Counted from the stretch's first letter, positions 1 to 7,839 are shown. The stretch: DNA of 20,842 nt from Candidatus Doudnabacteria bacterium RIFCSPHIGHO2_02_FULL_46_11 (GCA_001779955.1 MFES01000027.1:11813-32654); one strand, 5' to 3'. Numbers and translations: made by a program. Notes: a model not told the origin generated them from the sequence alone.

Positions 1-547
1 CGCCGCCGACTGCTTCTTCGCTCGGCTCGGCCGGCGGCTGATTCTGCGCCGCACGCAGCTCATTGACCATGTCAATGGCCGCGAATAACTCGACGTTCAA
101 CACGTCGATCCGAGAGAGGAGGTGCCTCTTGTCAGCCTCGAGTCGGTCGACTTGGACCTGCATGCCCCGCAGCTCGGCATTGAGTCTGTTCATGTACTCC
201 GCCGCGCTCTGTAGACCTGTGCGCCGCTCGTCTTCCCCCTGGCGGAGTTCGCTTGCACGCGATTCGACGAGTACGAAGCTTCCATCATTGTCCACGATGA
301 CGTCGTCGCGGCACAACTGCGGCACACGCACGCTCATGCCGCCACAGACATCGTAGCCGAACTCCAGGACCAGTGGGTCACCGGAGTGCTCGTCCATGTT
401 GATAACCGATGGCTCGCTCGTGCTAGTCGAAAGCTGCAGCCGTCCATCTCGCAGCACAGCGATTCGATCGGTAAGCCGAGCGAAGTGGATCACCGCCACG
501 GAAAAATCTTCCGTGTGGGTCTGGAGAAACAGGTCTTCCTGCGTCAT
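1..547 (-). CDS. Gene E: unrecognised protein with C-terminal coiled coil, cut by window edge
   Basis: The minus strand is open from an ATG at 547 to the left edge (182 codons, no stop), so the C-terminus is missing. A Shine-Dalgarno GGGAG lies 5 bases before the ATG, and a consensus promoter lies about 120 bases upstream. The protein begins MTQEDLFLQTHTEDFSV. About the first 100 residues look beta-rich. Roughly residues 115-165 form a heptad-like Leu/Met/Val pattern (for example MNRLNAELRGMQ and VDRLEADKRHLLSRIDVL), which predicts a coiled coil, and a Pro/Glu-rich stretch follows. Base composition is much more GC-rich than the neighbouring nucleotidyltransferase gene and resembles island genes A-D. 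I do not recognise the family and assign no function. The reading direction rests on the promoter, the ribosome site and the long open frame; plus-strand frames over the same bases are shorter and lack such signals. Confidence 0.8.
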   Translation of the reverse strand, partial: MTQEDLFLQTHTEDFSVAVIHFARLTDRIAVLRDGRLQLSTSTSEPSVINMDEHSGDPLVLEFGYDVCGGMSVRVPQLCRDDVIVDNDGSFVLVESRASELRQGEDERRTGLQSAAEYMNRLNAELRGMQVQVDRLEADKRHLLSRIDVLNVELFAAIDMVNELRAAQNQPPAEPSEEAVGG

Positions 548-576
548 ACGTACTCCCGTGTTGAGTGTGTGTGTGA

Positions 577-605
577 TACAGCGGTGAGTACAAGTACAGC
601 GGTGA
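577..605. repeat. 11-bp direct repeat in the leader of gene E
   Basis: The sequence TACAGCGGTGA occurs at 577-587 and again at 595-605, a period of 18 bases, inside the predicted 5' untranslated leader of gene E. This could be a tandem protein-binding site or a duplicated RNA element; nothing in the window identifies a partner. Confidence 0.55.
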
Positions 606-668
606 AACAAAAACAATGATCTATACAATCACTACAATCTTTATTAACCTCCTGCAAATTATAAAAAA

Positions 669-697
669 ATTATACTCTCTTTTAACGTTCCTGTCAA
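669..697 (-). promoter_or_regulatory. Consensus sigma-70-type promoter for gene E
   Basis: On the minus strand TTGACA (692-697) is followed by exactly 17 bases and then TATAAT (669-674), a perfect match at both hexamers. It lies just downstream of the nucleotidyltransferase terminator and points at gene E, giving a leader of about 115 bases. Confidence 0.85.
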
Positions 698-753
698 GGC
701 AAAAACCCTTATTTTTACGGCAAAATTGAAATAATTTACTTTTCACAAATAAC

Positions 754-776
754 AAAAAACCCCCGCCTTTACGGGG
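754..776 (-). terminator. Intrinsic terminator after the nucleotidyltransferase gene
   Basis: A CCCCG/CGGGG stem (761-765 with 772-776, 6-base loop) is followed on the minus strand by GTTTTTTG. It lies 24 bases after the stop codon of the gene at 800-1798 and separates it from the gene E promoter. Confidence 0.8.
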
Positions 777-799
777 ATTTTTCAAAATTTTAAACTTAT

Positions 800-1798
800 T
801 TATTTTCTGCCTATGACCACCGAATGGTCTAACACGTTAAGGCTCCCATCAACATCGCGCACCACCGCCTCGGCTCCGATCAACGAATCATGAAGTACGG
901 CGCCGTCAATTATGCTTCCTTGGCCGATAATTGAATTGGAAATTTTTGAGCCCGTGATGTTGCAGCCGGATTCTATCGTTACATTAGGGCCTATTTCGAC
1001 GTTTTCCAATATTGCATCTTCAGCTACCATGACCGGATCCGTAACTTTTACGTTTATCGAGTTGCCGTTCGGTTTTTTAGCCAGGCCTGAATTTAAAAGA
1101 TGGAGGTTGGTCTTTAAAAGTTCCTCGACATTGCCACAATCAAGCCAAGCGTCCACTTCTTCAATTTTAATTTTTGCGCCGCCATCCACCATATACTGCA
1201 AAGCGTCAGTCAAAAAGTATTCACCGCGCGGTCCGGGCTCCTGATTCAAGACATAATCAATGGCGGCAAACAAAGACGCAGAATCGCGCAAATACTGCAT
1301 GCCTATATTTACTAAATTAGATTTGGGATCTTCCGGTTTCTCCATGATTTTATGCATCAAGCCCTGCTCATTATGCTCAATGACCCCGTAAATTTGAGGA
1401 TTTTCTACGGCCTTGGCCCAGATGATTCCGTCAATATCATCGGATAATCTTTTTATGACCGACAAATCAGCTTCAAAAAGCGTGTCGGCAAAAATAATCA
1501 AGACATCTTCATCGATGTGATCCCGGGCCTGTGCCACGGCATGGGCAGTGCCCTTGAGCTCGTCTTGCTTTATAGTCTTAAATTTCAGATTAGGGTAGGA
1601 CTTACGCACGTATTCTTCAATCTGGTCATGTAAATGGCCGACGATAAAATAGACCTCTGTTACATTGAGAGGAATGATTTTATCTAAAATGTGTCCGAGC
1701 ACTTCTTTTCCGGCCACTCTGATAAGAGGCTTGGGAGTGGCATGCGTGTGGGGGCGCAGACGCGTGCCTTTGCCGGCTAAAGGGATGATGACTTTCAT
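800..1798 (-). CDS. Sugar-1-phosphate nucleotidyltransferase with left-handed beta-helix tail
   Basis: This enzyme joins a sugar-1-phosphate to a nucleoside triphosphate, giving an NDP-sugar and pyrophosphate, in the cytoplasm. The N-terminus shows the family signature: LAGKGTRLRP (residues 7-16), TPKPLI with the substrate-binding Lys23, a metal-binding Asp105 in IIFADTLFE, an EKP motif near 143 and WLDCG at 218-222. From about residue 245 to the end the sequence has Ile/Val-rich hexapeptide-like repeats (VMVAEDAILENVEIGPNVTI), the left-handed beta-helix seen in long RmlA-like and GlmU-like enzymes. At 332 residues it is too short for bifunctional GlmU. Glucose-1-phosphate thymidylyl- or uridylyltransferase is most likely, and the base preference cannot be read from sequence alone. 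It is separated by 238 bases from the transketolase genes and has its own terminator, so it is probably its own unit; GAGGT lies 9 bases before the ATG. Confidence 0.9.
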   Translation of the reverse strand: MKVIIPLAGKGTRLRPHTHATPKPLIRVAGKEVLGHILDKIIPLNVTEVYFIVGHLHDQIEEYVRKSYPNLKFKTIKQDELKGTAHAVAQARDHIDEDVLIIFADTLFEADLSVIKRLSDDIDGIIWAKAVENPQIYGVIEHNEQGLMHKIMEKPEDPKSNLVNIGMQYLRDSASLFAAIDYVLNQEPGPRGEYFLTDALQYMVDGGAKIKIEEVDAWLDCGNVEELLKTNLHLLNSGLAKKPNGNSINVKVTDPVMVAEDAILENVEIGPNVTIESGCNITGSKISNSIIGQGSIIDGAVLHDSLIGAEAVVRDVDGSLNVLDHSVVIGRK

Positions 1799-1920
1799 CC
1801 TGTATAGTTACCTCGATAATCTTGGGATTTTGTGTTCGACCCAAGGTTAATAAGGTTTTTAATATATTCTTTCTTTATTCCTGTATTGCTTTATTTAACC
1901 CAAGATTGATTGGAGAATCC

Positions 1921-1953
1921 CCCGTAGTGTCCGCCCAGGGCGGACACTACGGG
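1921..1953. repeat. Perfect 16-bp inverted repeat with 1-base centre
   Basis: CCCGTAGTGTCCGCCC (1921-1936) is followed by one A and the exact complement (1938-1953). It lies in the 238-base spacer (1799-2036) between transketolase-C and the nucleotidyltransferase. On the minus-strand RNA it would be a very stable hairpin about 85 bases after the transketolase stop codon, but there is no U-tract. It could act as a transcript 3' end or be a palindromic mobile repeat. The rest of this spacer is AT-rich and holds no gene that I can see. Confidence 0.75.
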
Positions 1954-2036
1954 ACAGGCAATCGAGGAAGTTATACAGGATTCATGCGTAGGTATTATTC
2001 TAGAATATATATGCCGCTTAGTCAACCGTCCAGTCA

Positions 2037-3008
2037 TTACTTTTTACGCTTTATTACTTGCTCGGCGGCCCGTACTATATCAGGGGCTAAAAGATGATAT
2101 TTTTCAAGCAACTGCCGTGGCTCGCCGGACTCGCCAAAATGGTCTGAAACGCCCATTATTTCCATCGGTACCGGCATGTTAGCACCCAATACCTCGGCCA
2201 CGGCGCCGCCAAGACCTCCGTGTATTTGATGTTCTTCAATTGTAACTACAGCGCCGGTCTCGCGCGCCGCGGCAATGATTGTTTCTTTATCAATCGGCTT
2301 AATTGTATGACAGTTTATCACGCGGGCGTTGATACCTTTTTTGGAAAGCTCTTCCGCGGCTAAAAGCCCCTCATAAACCAACTGTCCGCAACCAATAATG
2401 GAAACGTCCGTACCATCTTTTAAAATAACGGCTTTGCCTATTTCAAATGGAGTATCAATAGTTGTAAAGACCGGAGTTTCAGCTCGGCCCAAACGAAAAT
2501 AAACCGGGCCCTGATGTTTTGCCGCGGCAAGTGTAACTTTTTTGGCCTCAATCGCGTCGCAGGGAACAATTACCGTTAAGTTAGGCAGAACGCGCGCTAT
2601 GGCAATATCCTCCAAGGCCTGGTGAGTTGCGCCATCCGGGCCGACCGAAAGCCCGGCATGAGAGCCGGCTACTTTCACATTGGCCTCACTGTAGCAAACC
2701 GAAACGCGAAGCTGGTCCCAATTACGGCCCGGCGAAAAAGTTGCATAACTAGAGACAAACGGAATTTTGCCGGAAAGGGCAAGCCCGGTTGCAACGCCCA
2801 TCATATTCTGCTCAGCCACACCCAGCTCAAAAAATCGTTCCGGATATTTTTCGCCAAAGGCTTTAGCGCGGGTTGATTCAGCCAAGTCCGCAGAAAGTAC
2901 TACCACATTGGGGTTACTTTGGCCCAATTCAACCAAACCTTCCCCGTAACCGTTACGGGTAGGCACTTGCTCTATATCTTTTTGAAATAATTTCGAACTT
3001 AGGTTCAT
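2037..3008 (-). CDS. Transketolase, C-terminal subunit
   Basis: This is the pyrimidine-binding and C-terminal half of transketolase, a thiamine-diphosphate enzyme that moves two-carbon ketol units between sugar phosphates in the non-oxidative pentose-phosphate pathway. The 323 residues include FFELGVAEQNMMG with the proton-transfer Glu66, SSYATF (86-91), GSHAGLSVGPDGATHQ (115-130) with the expected histidines, and a C-terminal lobe from about residue 190 (VSIIGCG, GLGGAVAEVL). The N-terminal half is a separate gene at 4803-5657, so the enzyme is a two-gene type common in reduced bacteria and archaea. The start ATG overlaps the upstream DUF2339 stop in an ATGA, implying translational coupling to that gene instead of directly to its partner half. 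A 1-deoxyxylulose-5-phosphate synthase C-half is less likely given the N-half motifs. Confidence 0.93.
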   Translation of the reverse strand: MNLSSKLFQKDIEQVPTRNGYGEGLVELGQSNPNVVVLSADLAESTRAKAFGEKYPERFFELGVAEQNMMGVATGLALSGKIPFVSSYATFSPGRNWDQLRVSVCYSEANVKVAGSHAGLSVGPDGATHQALEDIAIARVLPNLTVIVPCDAIEAKKVTLAAAKHQGPVYFRLGRAETPVFTTIDTPFEIGKAVILKDGTDVSIIGCGQLVYEGLLAAEELSKKGINARVINCHTIKPIDKETIIAAARETGAVVTIEEHQIHGGLGGAVAEVLGANMPVPMEIMGVSDHFGESGEPRQLLEKYHLLAPDIVRAAEQVIKRKK

Positions 3009-4789
3009 GGTTTTATTGTTTTATCTGGGTTGCCAGGTGTAATTTCCTTATCCCCTTCCCAAAAACTTAAAATCAATTCTTTTTTACGGTTATACGCATA
3101 TGACACGCTAAGCAAAATAACGCCGAGCGTGATAAAAGAAATGGTTTTGTAAACGGTATCCAAGGTTTGCACATCATACAAAAAAACCTTTATTATTCCA
3201 AGCCCCAAAACAATTATGCCCACTTTGCGAAGAGTAAAATCGCGCAAAATGTTGCTTAAAAATAGTAAAAACACGGCATAAATAACCCACCACAAGCTTA
3301 AAGATAAATTGCGTACATTAATTGCCGCTATGCCGTCAAAATAACGGTACAACTCCACAGAAACAGCAAAACCCAACAAAACTGAATAAGAAATCCTTAA
3401 CATTTCTGGAAGCCCATGCTCAAAATCGTCTGCACTCTCATCATTACGATAAAGCCAGGTTAAGAACACCAGAGCTAGCACGCCTGCGGCCAAAAGACCA
3501 AAATTAACATTAAAGAAAATGGGACTATTGGCTTTATACTGAGCGAAAATTGAAAAAATAATTCCTAAATGCAACATAGCCAAGCTCCAAATGCGCATTT
3601 CTTTCCGCCCGAATAAAAAGGCCACTGAAGCCAAACTAGTGCCGACTAATATCAGGACAATATTCTGGACGTTGCCGTCAAAAAACCACAGCAACGCAGC
3701 CAACAAATAAGCACTCGTTAAAAAAGAGGTGATATTATTGACTTTACGTTCGTCGAGCTGTACGACATACTGATAAACGACAAAAGCAATTGCACTCATT
3801 ATCAAACTTACAACCCATAGCCAATCATGATGCGTAGATTGAAGCAAATCATAAATTACCAAGAAAAAGTAAGTACCGGAAATTCCAAAGAAAATAGCCG
3901 CCAAGTTCACACTTCTTTTATCTGTAACCGAGGTGCTAAGTGCCTGACGATACAACAAGGATGTGCCCAAAAGTTGAATGGTAAAAACCATTAACAAAAA
4001 AACTAAGGAGATAACAAATGTATCACCGGGATTATTAACCAAACCGTAGATAATGGCCGTACCTAGAAGGGATAAATACAGTAAGCTTGCCCAATATTTT
4101 TTAAGTAATGTTGCAAACAAGACTATATTTAAAATAACCAAGTATACATAAACTGCCCGAACCCCCATAGTTTCACTTGTAAACATGACTGGAGCCAAGT
4201 ATCCACCGATAATTGAAAGCACGGCAATTATAACTGACTCATAGCGGTGCGATAACCAAATACCAACACCTGCTATCACTACTGCGACAATAAAAGCGAT
4301 CGGATAACTAACCAGACCATAAAACTCGTAGGCGGCAAAAACAGTAAAATATAAAATTGCCAAACCTCCGCCGCTTAGAGCTTGTGAATATTTTTCGTAC
4401 TTTTTATGCCAAAGTTCTCCTAAAACCAGGAATAAGACACCCACAACTAAACCAATTATTATCCTGCCCCAAATACTGACCCATCCTTGGTCAATGGCGT
4501 ACTTCAAGAAAAAACCAACGCCTAAGGTAACGGCCAATACGCCAATTGCTGTCAACCAATTAATTGCGTGGCCAGTTTGCTTACTGTGCTCTAAGGCTGG
4601 AGAAGGCGTTATAGGTACGCTGGGTATAGGAGGAGTAGGCACCAAAACTGATGGCTCAATTGACGGTTGAGAGCTAAAGGCTGAAGGCTTCGAAATTTTG
4701 CCTTCTAGCTTAGTTAAACGCCGGCTAATATTCAATAGCCAGAAAAAGAAGAAGACGATTGAAACGACCCATATAAATGTAAATGACAT
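3005..4789 (-). CDS. DUF2339 family polytopic membrane protein
   Basis: This 594-residue protein has one N-terminal membrane segment (about 3-20), a short Lys/Leu segment with RRLTKLEGKI, a Pro/Ser-rich linker (about 38-65), then some sixteen closely packed hydrophobic segments to residue 575. The first membrane block after the linker (INWLTAIGVLAVTLGVGFFLKYAIDQGWV) and the following SGGGLAILYFTVFAAYEFYGL match the pattern of the DUF2339 family, membrane proteins of unknown function found across bacteria. It starts 13 bases after transketolase-N and ends in an ATGA overlap with transketolase-C, so it sits between the two halves of one enzyme in the same transcript. No enzymatic motif is visible. 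The family assignment is by recognition of the conserved hydrophobic pattern; the function is unknown. Confidence 0.82.
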   Translation of the reverse strand: MSFTFIWVVSIVFFFFWLLNISRRLTKLEGKISKPSAFSSQPSIEPSVLVPTPPIPSVPITPSPALEHSKQTGHAINWLTAIGVLAVTLGVGFFLKYAIDQGWVSIWGRIIIGLVVGVLFLVLGELWHKKYEKYSQALSGGGLAILYFTVFAAYEFYGLVSYPIAFIVAVVIAGVGIWLSHRYESVIIAVLSIIGGYLAPVMFTSETMGVRAVYVYLVILNIVLFATLLKKYWASLLYLSLLGTAIIYGLVNNPGDTFVISLVFLLMVFTIQLLGTSLLYRQALSTSVTDKRSVNLAAIFFGISGTYFFLVIYDLLQSTHHDWLWVVSLIMSAIAFVVYQYVVQLDERKVNNITSFLTSAYLLAALLWFFDGNVQNIVLILVGTSLASVAFLFGRKEMRIWSLAMLHLGIIFSIFAQYKANSPIFFNVNFGLLAAGVLALVFLTWLYRNDESADDFEHGLPEMLRISYSVLLGFAVSVELYRYFDGIAAINVRNLSLSLWWVIYAVFLLFLSNILRDFTLRKVGIIVLGLGIIKVFLYDVQTLDTVYKTISFITLGVILLSVSYAYNRKKELILSFWEGDKEITPGNPDKTIKP

Positions 4790-4802
4790 AAATTTTAGTT
4801 AA

Positions 4803-5657
4803 TTATTCGTGTTCACTTTCAATTTTACCTTCTAGGGTTCGTATTTGTTTTAAAGCTTCATTGGCCTGATCGACATTTGGCGGTGTGCCGTGCCAATGAT
4901 AATCTTTTTCCATAAAATTGACGCCCTTGCCCGGAATGGTATGGGCAATAATGACTGTCGGTTTTTCATAAATTGCATCTGCTTCGGCACAAGCATCAAT
5001 GATTTGTTCAATATTGTGTCCATCAATTTCTAAAACATGCCAGTTAAAAGCTTTGTATTTATCGGCAAAAGGCTCAAGGGGCATTATATTTTCAGTGTAA
5101 CCCTCGATTTGGATATTATTCCGATCAACAATCGAAGTAACATTTGAAAGTTTCATTTTTCCGGCAAACATTATCGCTTCCCAGGTTTGGCCTTCATCGT
5201 GCTCACCATCAGACATTAAACAAAAAATTCTGCGCCTTTTTTTATCAATTCTATCAGCCAGGGCCGCGCCAATAGCCTGTGATAAACCCTGCCCCAAGGG
5301 CCCGCTTGAATTTTCAACGCCCGGCACAACCAAATTATGCGGATGACCGTGCAGACGAGTACCAAGTTTTCGCAAGGTTTTTAATTCTTCTTTTGGGAAA
5401 TAGCCAGCATGGGCTAGTGTTGCATAAAGCACCGGGCAAATATGTCCGTTTGATAGCATTACTTTATCGCGATCTTCCCATTTAGGGTTTTGTGGATCGT
5501 GTTTCAAAATATTGAAATAAAGACTGGCAAAAATATCAGTCATGCCCAAAGGCCCGGCCGAATGCCCGCTTTTAGCTTCCAAAAGCATCTCAATAATGCT
5601 TTGGCGAATTTCACTGGCTATGATCTTTATTTCGAGCTCTGATTTTTGCTTCATCAT
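4803..5657 (-). CDS. Transketolase, N-terminal (ThDP-binding) subunit
   Basis: This is the diphosphate-binding half of transketolase, 284 residues. It shows KSGHSAGPLGMTDI (29-41), LSNGHICPVLYA with His72, HGHPH (103-107), SSGPLGQGLS (117-126) and the thiamine-diphosphate and metal signature SDGEHDEG (149-156) ending in NN at 180-181. It should pair with the C-half at 2037-3008. Upstream it overlaps the gene at 5654-6289 in an ATGA; two ATG codons are adjacent and the first is used here. Downstream, the DUF2339 gene begins after 13 bases. Together with rpe, rpiB and tpiA in the same run of genes, it forms the non-oxidative pentose-phosphate module. The sequence is intact with no missing cofactor residues that I can see. 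Confidence 0.94.
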   Translation of the reverse strand: MMKQKSELEIKIIASEIRQSIIEMLLEAKSGHSAGPLGMTDIFASLYFNILKHDPQNPKWEDRDKVMLSNGHICPVLYATLAHAGYFPKEELKTLRKLGTRLHGHPHNLVVPGVENSSGPLGQGLSQAIGAALADRIDKKRRRIFCLMSDGEHDEGQTWEAIMFAGKMKLSNVTSIVDRNNIQIEGYTENIMPLEPFADKYKAFNWHVLEIDGHNIEQIIDACAEADAIYEKPTVIIAHTIPGKGVNFMEKDYHWHGTPPNVDQANEALKQIRTLEGKIESEHE

Positions 5658-6289
5658 TCTAACTTGGTGGTACTTTCAACATAATAAGTGTCCATTGACC
5701 CATCCATAATACACTGTTGTTCGTAACGATCACTGCCAATGTAATTATGATAATCGAGTGAGGTGTCTATCTTAGTCCGCAGTATTGTCTCCCTAGTAAC
5801 ACAATCCTTAACATACCTGTAAAAAAATTGTGGAGATTCGACGGGTATACTACTGTAAAAATCTGGGTTAGGATAATAAGCATAATTATCCGGCATTAAA
5901 TGTACGTAACCTTCACTATCAAGGTATTGGACAGTTGGGTGGGCAAGATAGTGTATTAAATTTTTGTAAGCGCTGTCATCAGGATAATTAGCGCGTATCT
6001 CCATGGAACGTATAAAATAATTTTGATCTTCGAGGTTAATACATTCAAGAATGTCCTTTTCTTCCATGGGTTCTATTTGACAAGGCTGCGAATCTTCAAC
6101 CAATGCTTCTAAATTTTCCCCTTTTGGTTTTTCTTTTTCAATAATGTTTTGCGTACTGGTCCACAATAAAAAACCAGCCGTGGCGATCAACACTAATATA
6201 AGTAGGACTACTATATGCGCAAAACCTTTATTATCCTGAACTTGTCGAAGGGTTTGATTTTTCATTATTAGACTAGCTTTCTTCATCAT
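5654..6289 (-). CDS. Single-pass membrane-anchored protein of unknown function
   Basis: This 211-residue protein has a short cytoplasmic N-terminus, one hydrophobic segment at about residues 22-43 (KGFAHIVVLLILVLIATAGF), a charged linker and an extracytoplasmic domain. That domain has four cysteines (near 69, 83, 163 and 193) and is rich in Tyr, Asp and Asn. The KGFAHIVVLL anchor is a style often seen in Patescibacteria surface proteins; it resembles a pilin N-terminus only loosely and I do not call it a pilin. Residues TLRQVQDN are encoded by a widespread palindromic-repeat-like sequence (6231-6252). The last codon overlaps the start of transketolase-N (ATGA). Adjacent ATG codons open the frame and another lies at residue 9, so the exact start is uncertain. 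No family is recognised. Confidence 0.72.
   Translation of the reverse strand: MMKKASLIMKNQTLRQVQDNKGFAHIVVLLILVLIATAGFLLWTSTQNIIEKEKPKGENLEALVEDSQPCQIEPMEEKDILECINLEDQNYFIRSMEIRANYPDDSAYKNLIHYLAHPTVQYLDSEGYVHLMPDNYAYYPNPDFYSSIPVESPQFFYRYVKDCVTRETILRTKIDTSLDYHNYIGSDRYEQQCIMDGSMDTYYVESTTKLE
6231..6252 (-). repeat. Palindromic-repeat-like segment inside a coding region
   Basis: On the minus strand the segment is an 'acttcgacaagttcagg' type of sequence (CCCTTCGACAAG followed by TTCAGGATAA), matching a dispersed intergenic repeat known in many bacterial genomes and often translated as TLRQAQ. Here it is in frame in the N-terminus of the anchored protein and encodes TLRQVQDN, just before the membrane segment. 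Confidence 0.55.
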
Positions 6290-6323
6290 ATTTATTTTGT
6301 CCCAAGTTCTGATTTAGGTTTCA

Positions 6324-6638
6324 TTATATTTCCCACGTCGATACCAAATAAAATATCCAGGCGAACCCCAAAAAAATAAAGACAAGTATTATATAGCCGC
6401 CAACCATAATAATCTGACCTACTCTTCCTTCGTCAGATCTATACCTTTTCATCAAATAAACTCCTACAAAAAACAAGATCAGACCCACAAAAAACAACAC
6501 TATATCCAAATAAGGCATCTGAGGAGTAGATACAAAAGGTCCTTGTCCAAAAAAGGAACCTAGACATAAGGCAAGGATCACTAAAATACCAACTGAGATT
6601 AATAACAAACCGATTATATATTTAGCATTATACGACAT
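6324..6638 (-). CDS. Small three-pass membrane protein, unknown function
   Basis: This 104-residue protein has three hydrophobic segments at about residues 7-29, 43-64 and 75-98. Between the second and third is a short positively charged loop (MKRYRSDEGRVG) that would sit in the cytoplasm. No conserved catalytic motif is visible and I recognise no family. It lies 47 bases after the DUF805 gene and 34 bases before the anchored protein, all on the same strand, so it is probably co-transcribed with the sugar-phosphate genes. Confidence 0.7.
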   Translation of the reverse strand: MSYNAKYIIGLLLISVGILVILALCLGSFFGQGPFVSTPQMPYLDIVLFFVGLILFFVGVYLMKRYRSDEGRVGQIIMVGGYIILVFIFLGFAWIFYLVSTWEI

Positions 6639-6685
6639 TTTAAAACCTTCTATATTTATTTTTTTCTCTCACATTTGTTTATCGA

Positions 6686-7069
6686 CTATGTATCGTACTT
6701 ATTAGAGCCTTGCGTACCCGGAGTAAAAAGTAAATAGAGACCGAAAAAAATATTGGCGATTGGCACTAACAACCAAAGGCCTTTATACCCATTTAGGTTC
6801 ATGTCGTGCAAGCGCCTAACAGAAAATAAAATGTACAGAATAAGTGCTAGGATAAAAAGTAAGAAAAGAAAAACGCCAATAACCCACAAAAATATCTCCA
6901 TATCATTCGCTATGCGCCGGCCGCCAAATGCAGTACCTATCCCAAGTATAAACAGGTAAATCGTAAATAGAAGGAGTAAAGAAAATGCTGACAATAAAAA
7001 TGCAGCGCTAAAGAAATATTTCTTTCTGGTTGCTCTTCCTTTGATACTGAATAATTTTGATATAGTCAT
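6686..7069 (-). CDS. DUF805 family inner-membrane protein
   Basis: This 127-residue protein carries the three landmarks of DUF805 (YhaH-like) proteins: an N-terminal FSIKGRATRKKYFF (7-20), an RRLHDMNLNGYKGLW motif (85-99) between membrane segments, and a C-terminal PGTQGSNKYD (117-126). Hydrophobic segments lie at about 20-45, 58-84 and 98-115. The family is widespread and has no established biochemical role. It follows rpe by 28 bases and precedes another small membrane protein, so it is likely a passenger in the metabolic operon. Length is normal for the family. Confidence 0.88.
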   Translation of the reverse strand: MTISKLFSIKGRATRKKYFFSAAFLLSAFSLLLLFTIYLFILGIGTAFGGRRIANDMEIFLWVIGVFLFLLFILALILYILFSVRRLHDMNLNGYKGLWLLVPIANIFFGLYLLFTPGTQGSNKYDT

Positions 7070-7097
7070 AAATGAAGGTGGTATTATACCTTAATTC

Positions 7098-7745
7098 CTA
7101 CCCAAGTTCTTGTTTTATTTCTAAATAATTTTGCGTAGGAATGCCTAACTTAAATATAGCAGATCCGACGACTAAATGGTCAGCCCCGGCGGCAACAAGG
7201 CCTTTGACCCTAGATTTATCAATGCCGCCGTCTACGCTAATCGTCCCGTAAAAATTGCGCGAGCGCAGGTATTTGACTCGTTCTTCTCCGTTTGGCTCGT
7301 ATTTCCCCCCATAAAAGCCGGGATGAACGGTCATTATATGTATATAATCAAAATAATTTATAAACGGAATTATGTCTTCAATGGGCGTATCGGGATTCAC
7401 GGCCAACTGCGGCTTCATTCCCCTATTCTTAATTTCCGAGGCGATAGCAACAATTTCCTCGCTCGAAGCCAGAGCTTCAAAATGAAACGCAACTATTTCA
7501 AAACCCGCTCTCTGCAAATCCTCCAGATAAACTTTGGGGCTTACGCACATCAGATGGCCGGCGAAAATGTATTTAATCGGCAAGGCCGGCACATTGGCCG
7601 GCATAATGGTCCAATTCGGCACAAACTTGTTATCGGCAAAATCAACATGAATCATAGAAACATCCGGGAATGTCTCTATCTGACCAAGTTTTTTAGTAAA
7701 ATCTTCAATTTCTGAAGTTAATATTGATGGAACTATAATCGGCAT
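7098..7745 (-). CDS. rpe: Ribulose-phosphate 3-epimerase
   Basis: The enzyme interconverts ribulose-5-phosphate and xylulose-5-phosphate in the non-oxidative pentose-phosphate pathway. This 215-residue TIM barrel shows VPSIL with Ser7, MIHVDFADNKFVPN carrying metal ligands His33 and Asp35, GHLMC with His64, MTVHPGFYGGKY (138-149), where most relatives read MSVNPGFGGQ, and SVDGGI with catalytic Asp172, then VVGSAIFK for phosphate binding. All four metal-site residues are present. The PGFYGGK loop is a variant of the family pattern, so a related pentulose epimerase specificity is possible, but the neighbours rpiB, tpiA and transketolase favour Rpe. The 94-base upstream spacer contains AT-rich filler repeat. 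Confidence 0.92.
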   Translation of the reverse strand: MPIIVPSILTSEIEDFTKKLGQIETFPDVSMIHVDFADNKFVPNWTIMPANVPALPIKYIFAGHLMCVSPKVYLEDLQRAGFEIVAFHFEALASSEEIVAIASEIKNRGMKPQLAVNPDTPIEDIIPFINYFDYIHIMTVHPGFYGGKYEPNGEERVKYLRSRNFYGTISVDGGIDKSRVKGLVAAGADHLVVGSAIFKLGIPTQNYLEIKQELG

Positions 7746-7839
7746 ATCTCACTAACGCTCAAATTTCGAAATCTTAATTTTTAATTTCTAAATTGGGATT
7801 TGAGACATTGGACATTTATTAGTAATTAGTTATTAGAAA
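7746..7839. repeat. AT-rich filler repeat between rpiB and rpe
   Basis: The spacer is made of TTAGTAATTAG / TTAGAAATTAG-like tracts. An exact 18-base stretch, ATTAGTTATTAGAAATTA (7825-7842), recurs at 10747-10764 beside the htrA stop, and related tracts fill 8299-8396. The element reaches into the 3' end of rpiB and supplies its stop codon. Confidence 0.6.

Noticed and set aside
63..619. Plus-strand open frames at 63-356 and 386-619
   Set aside because: They are shadows of gene E, whose minus frame is longer and has a consensus promoter and Shine-Dalgarno.
1961..1980. loxP- or dif-like recombination site (contains GTATAACTTC on the minus strand)
   Set aside because: The match to loxP arms covers only part of one arm and there is no inverted partner arm at the right distance.
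5654..6289. Calling the anchored protein a type IV pilin
   Set aside because: The segment has GF before a hydrophobic stretch but lacks the pilin Glu at position 5 and the typical leader; the anchor alone is not enough.
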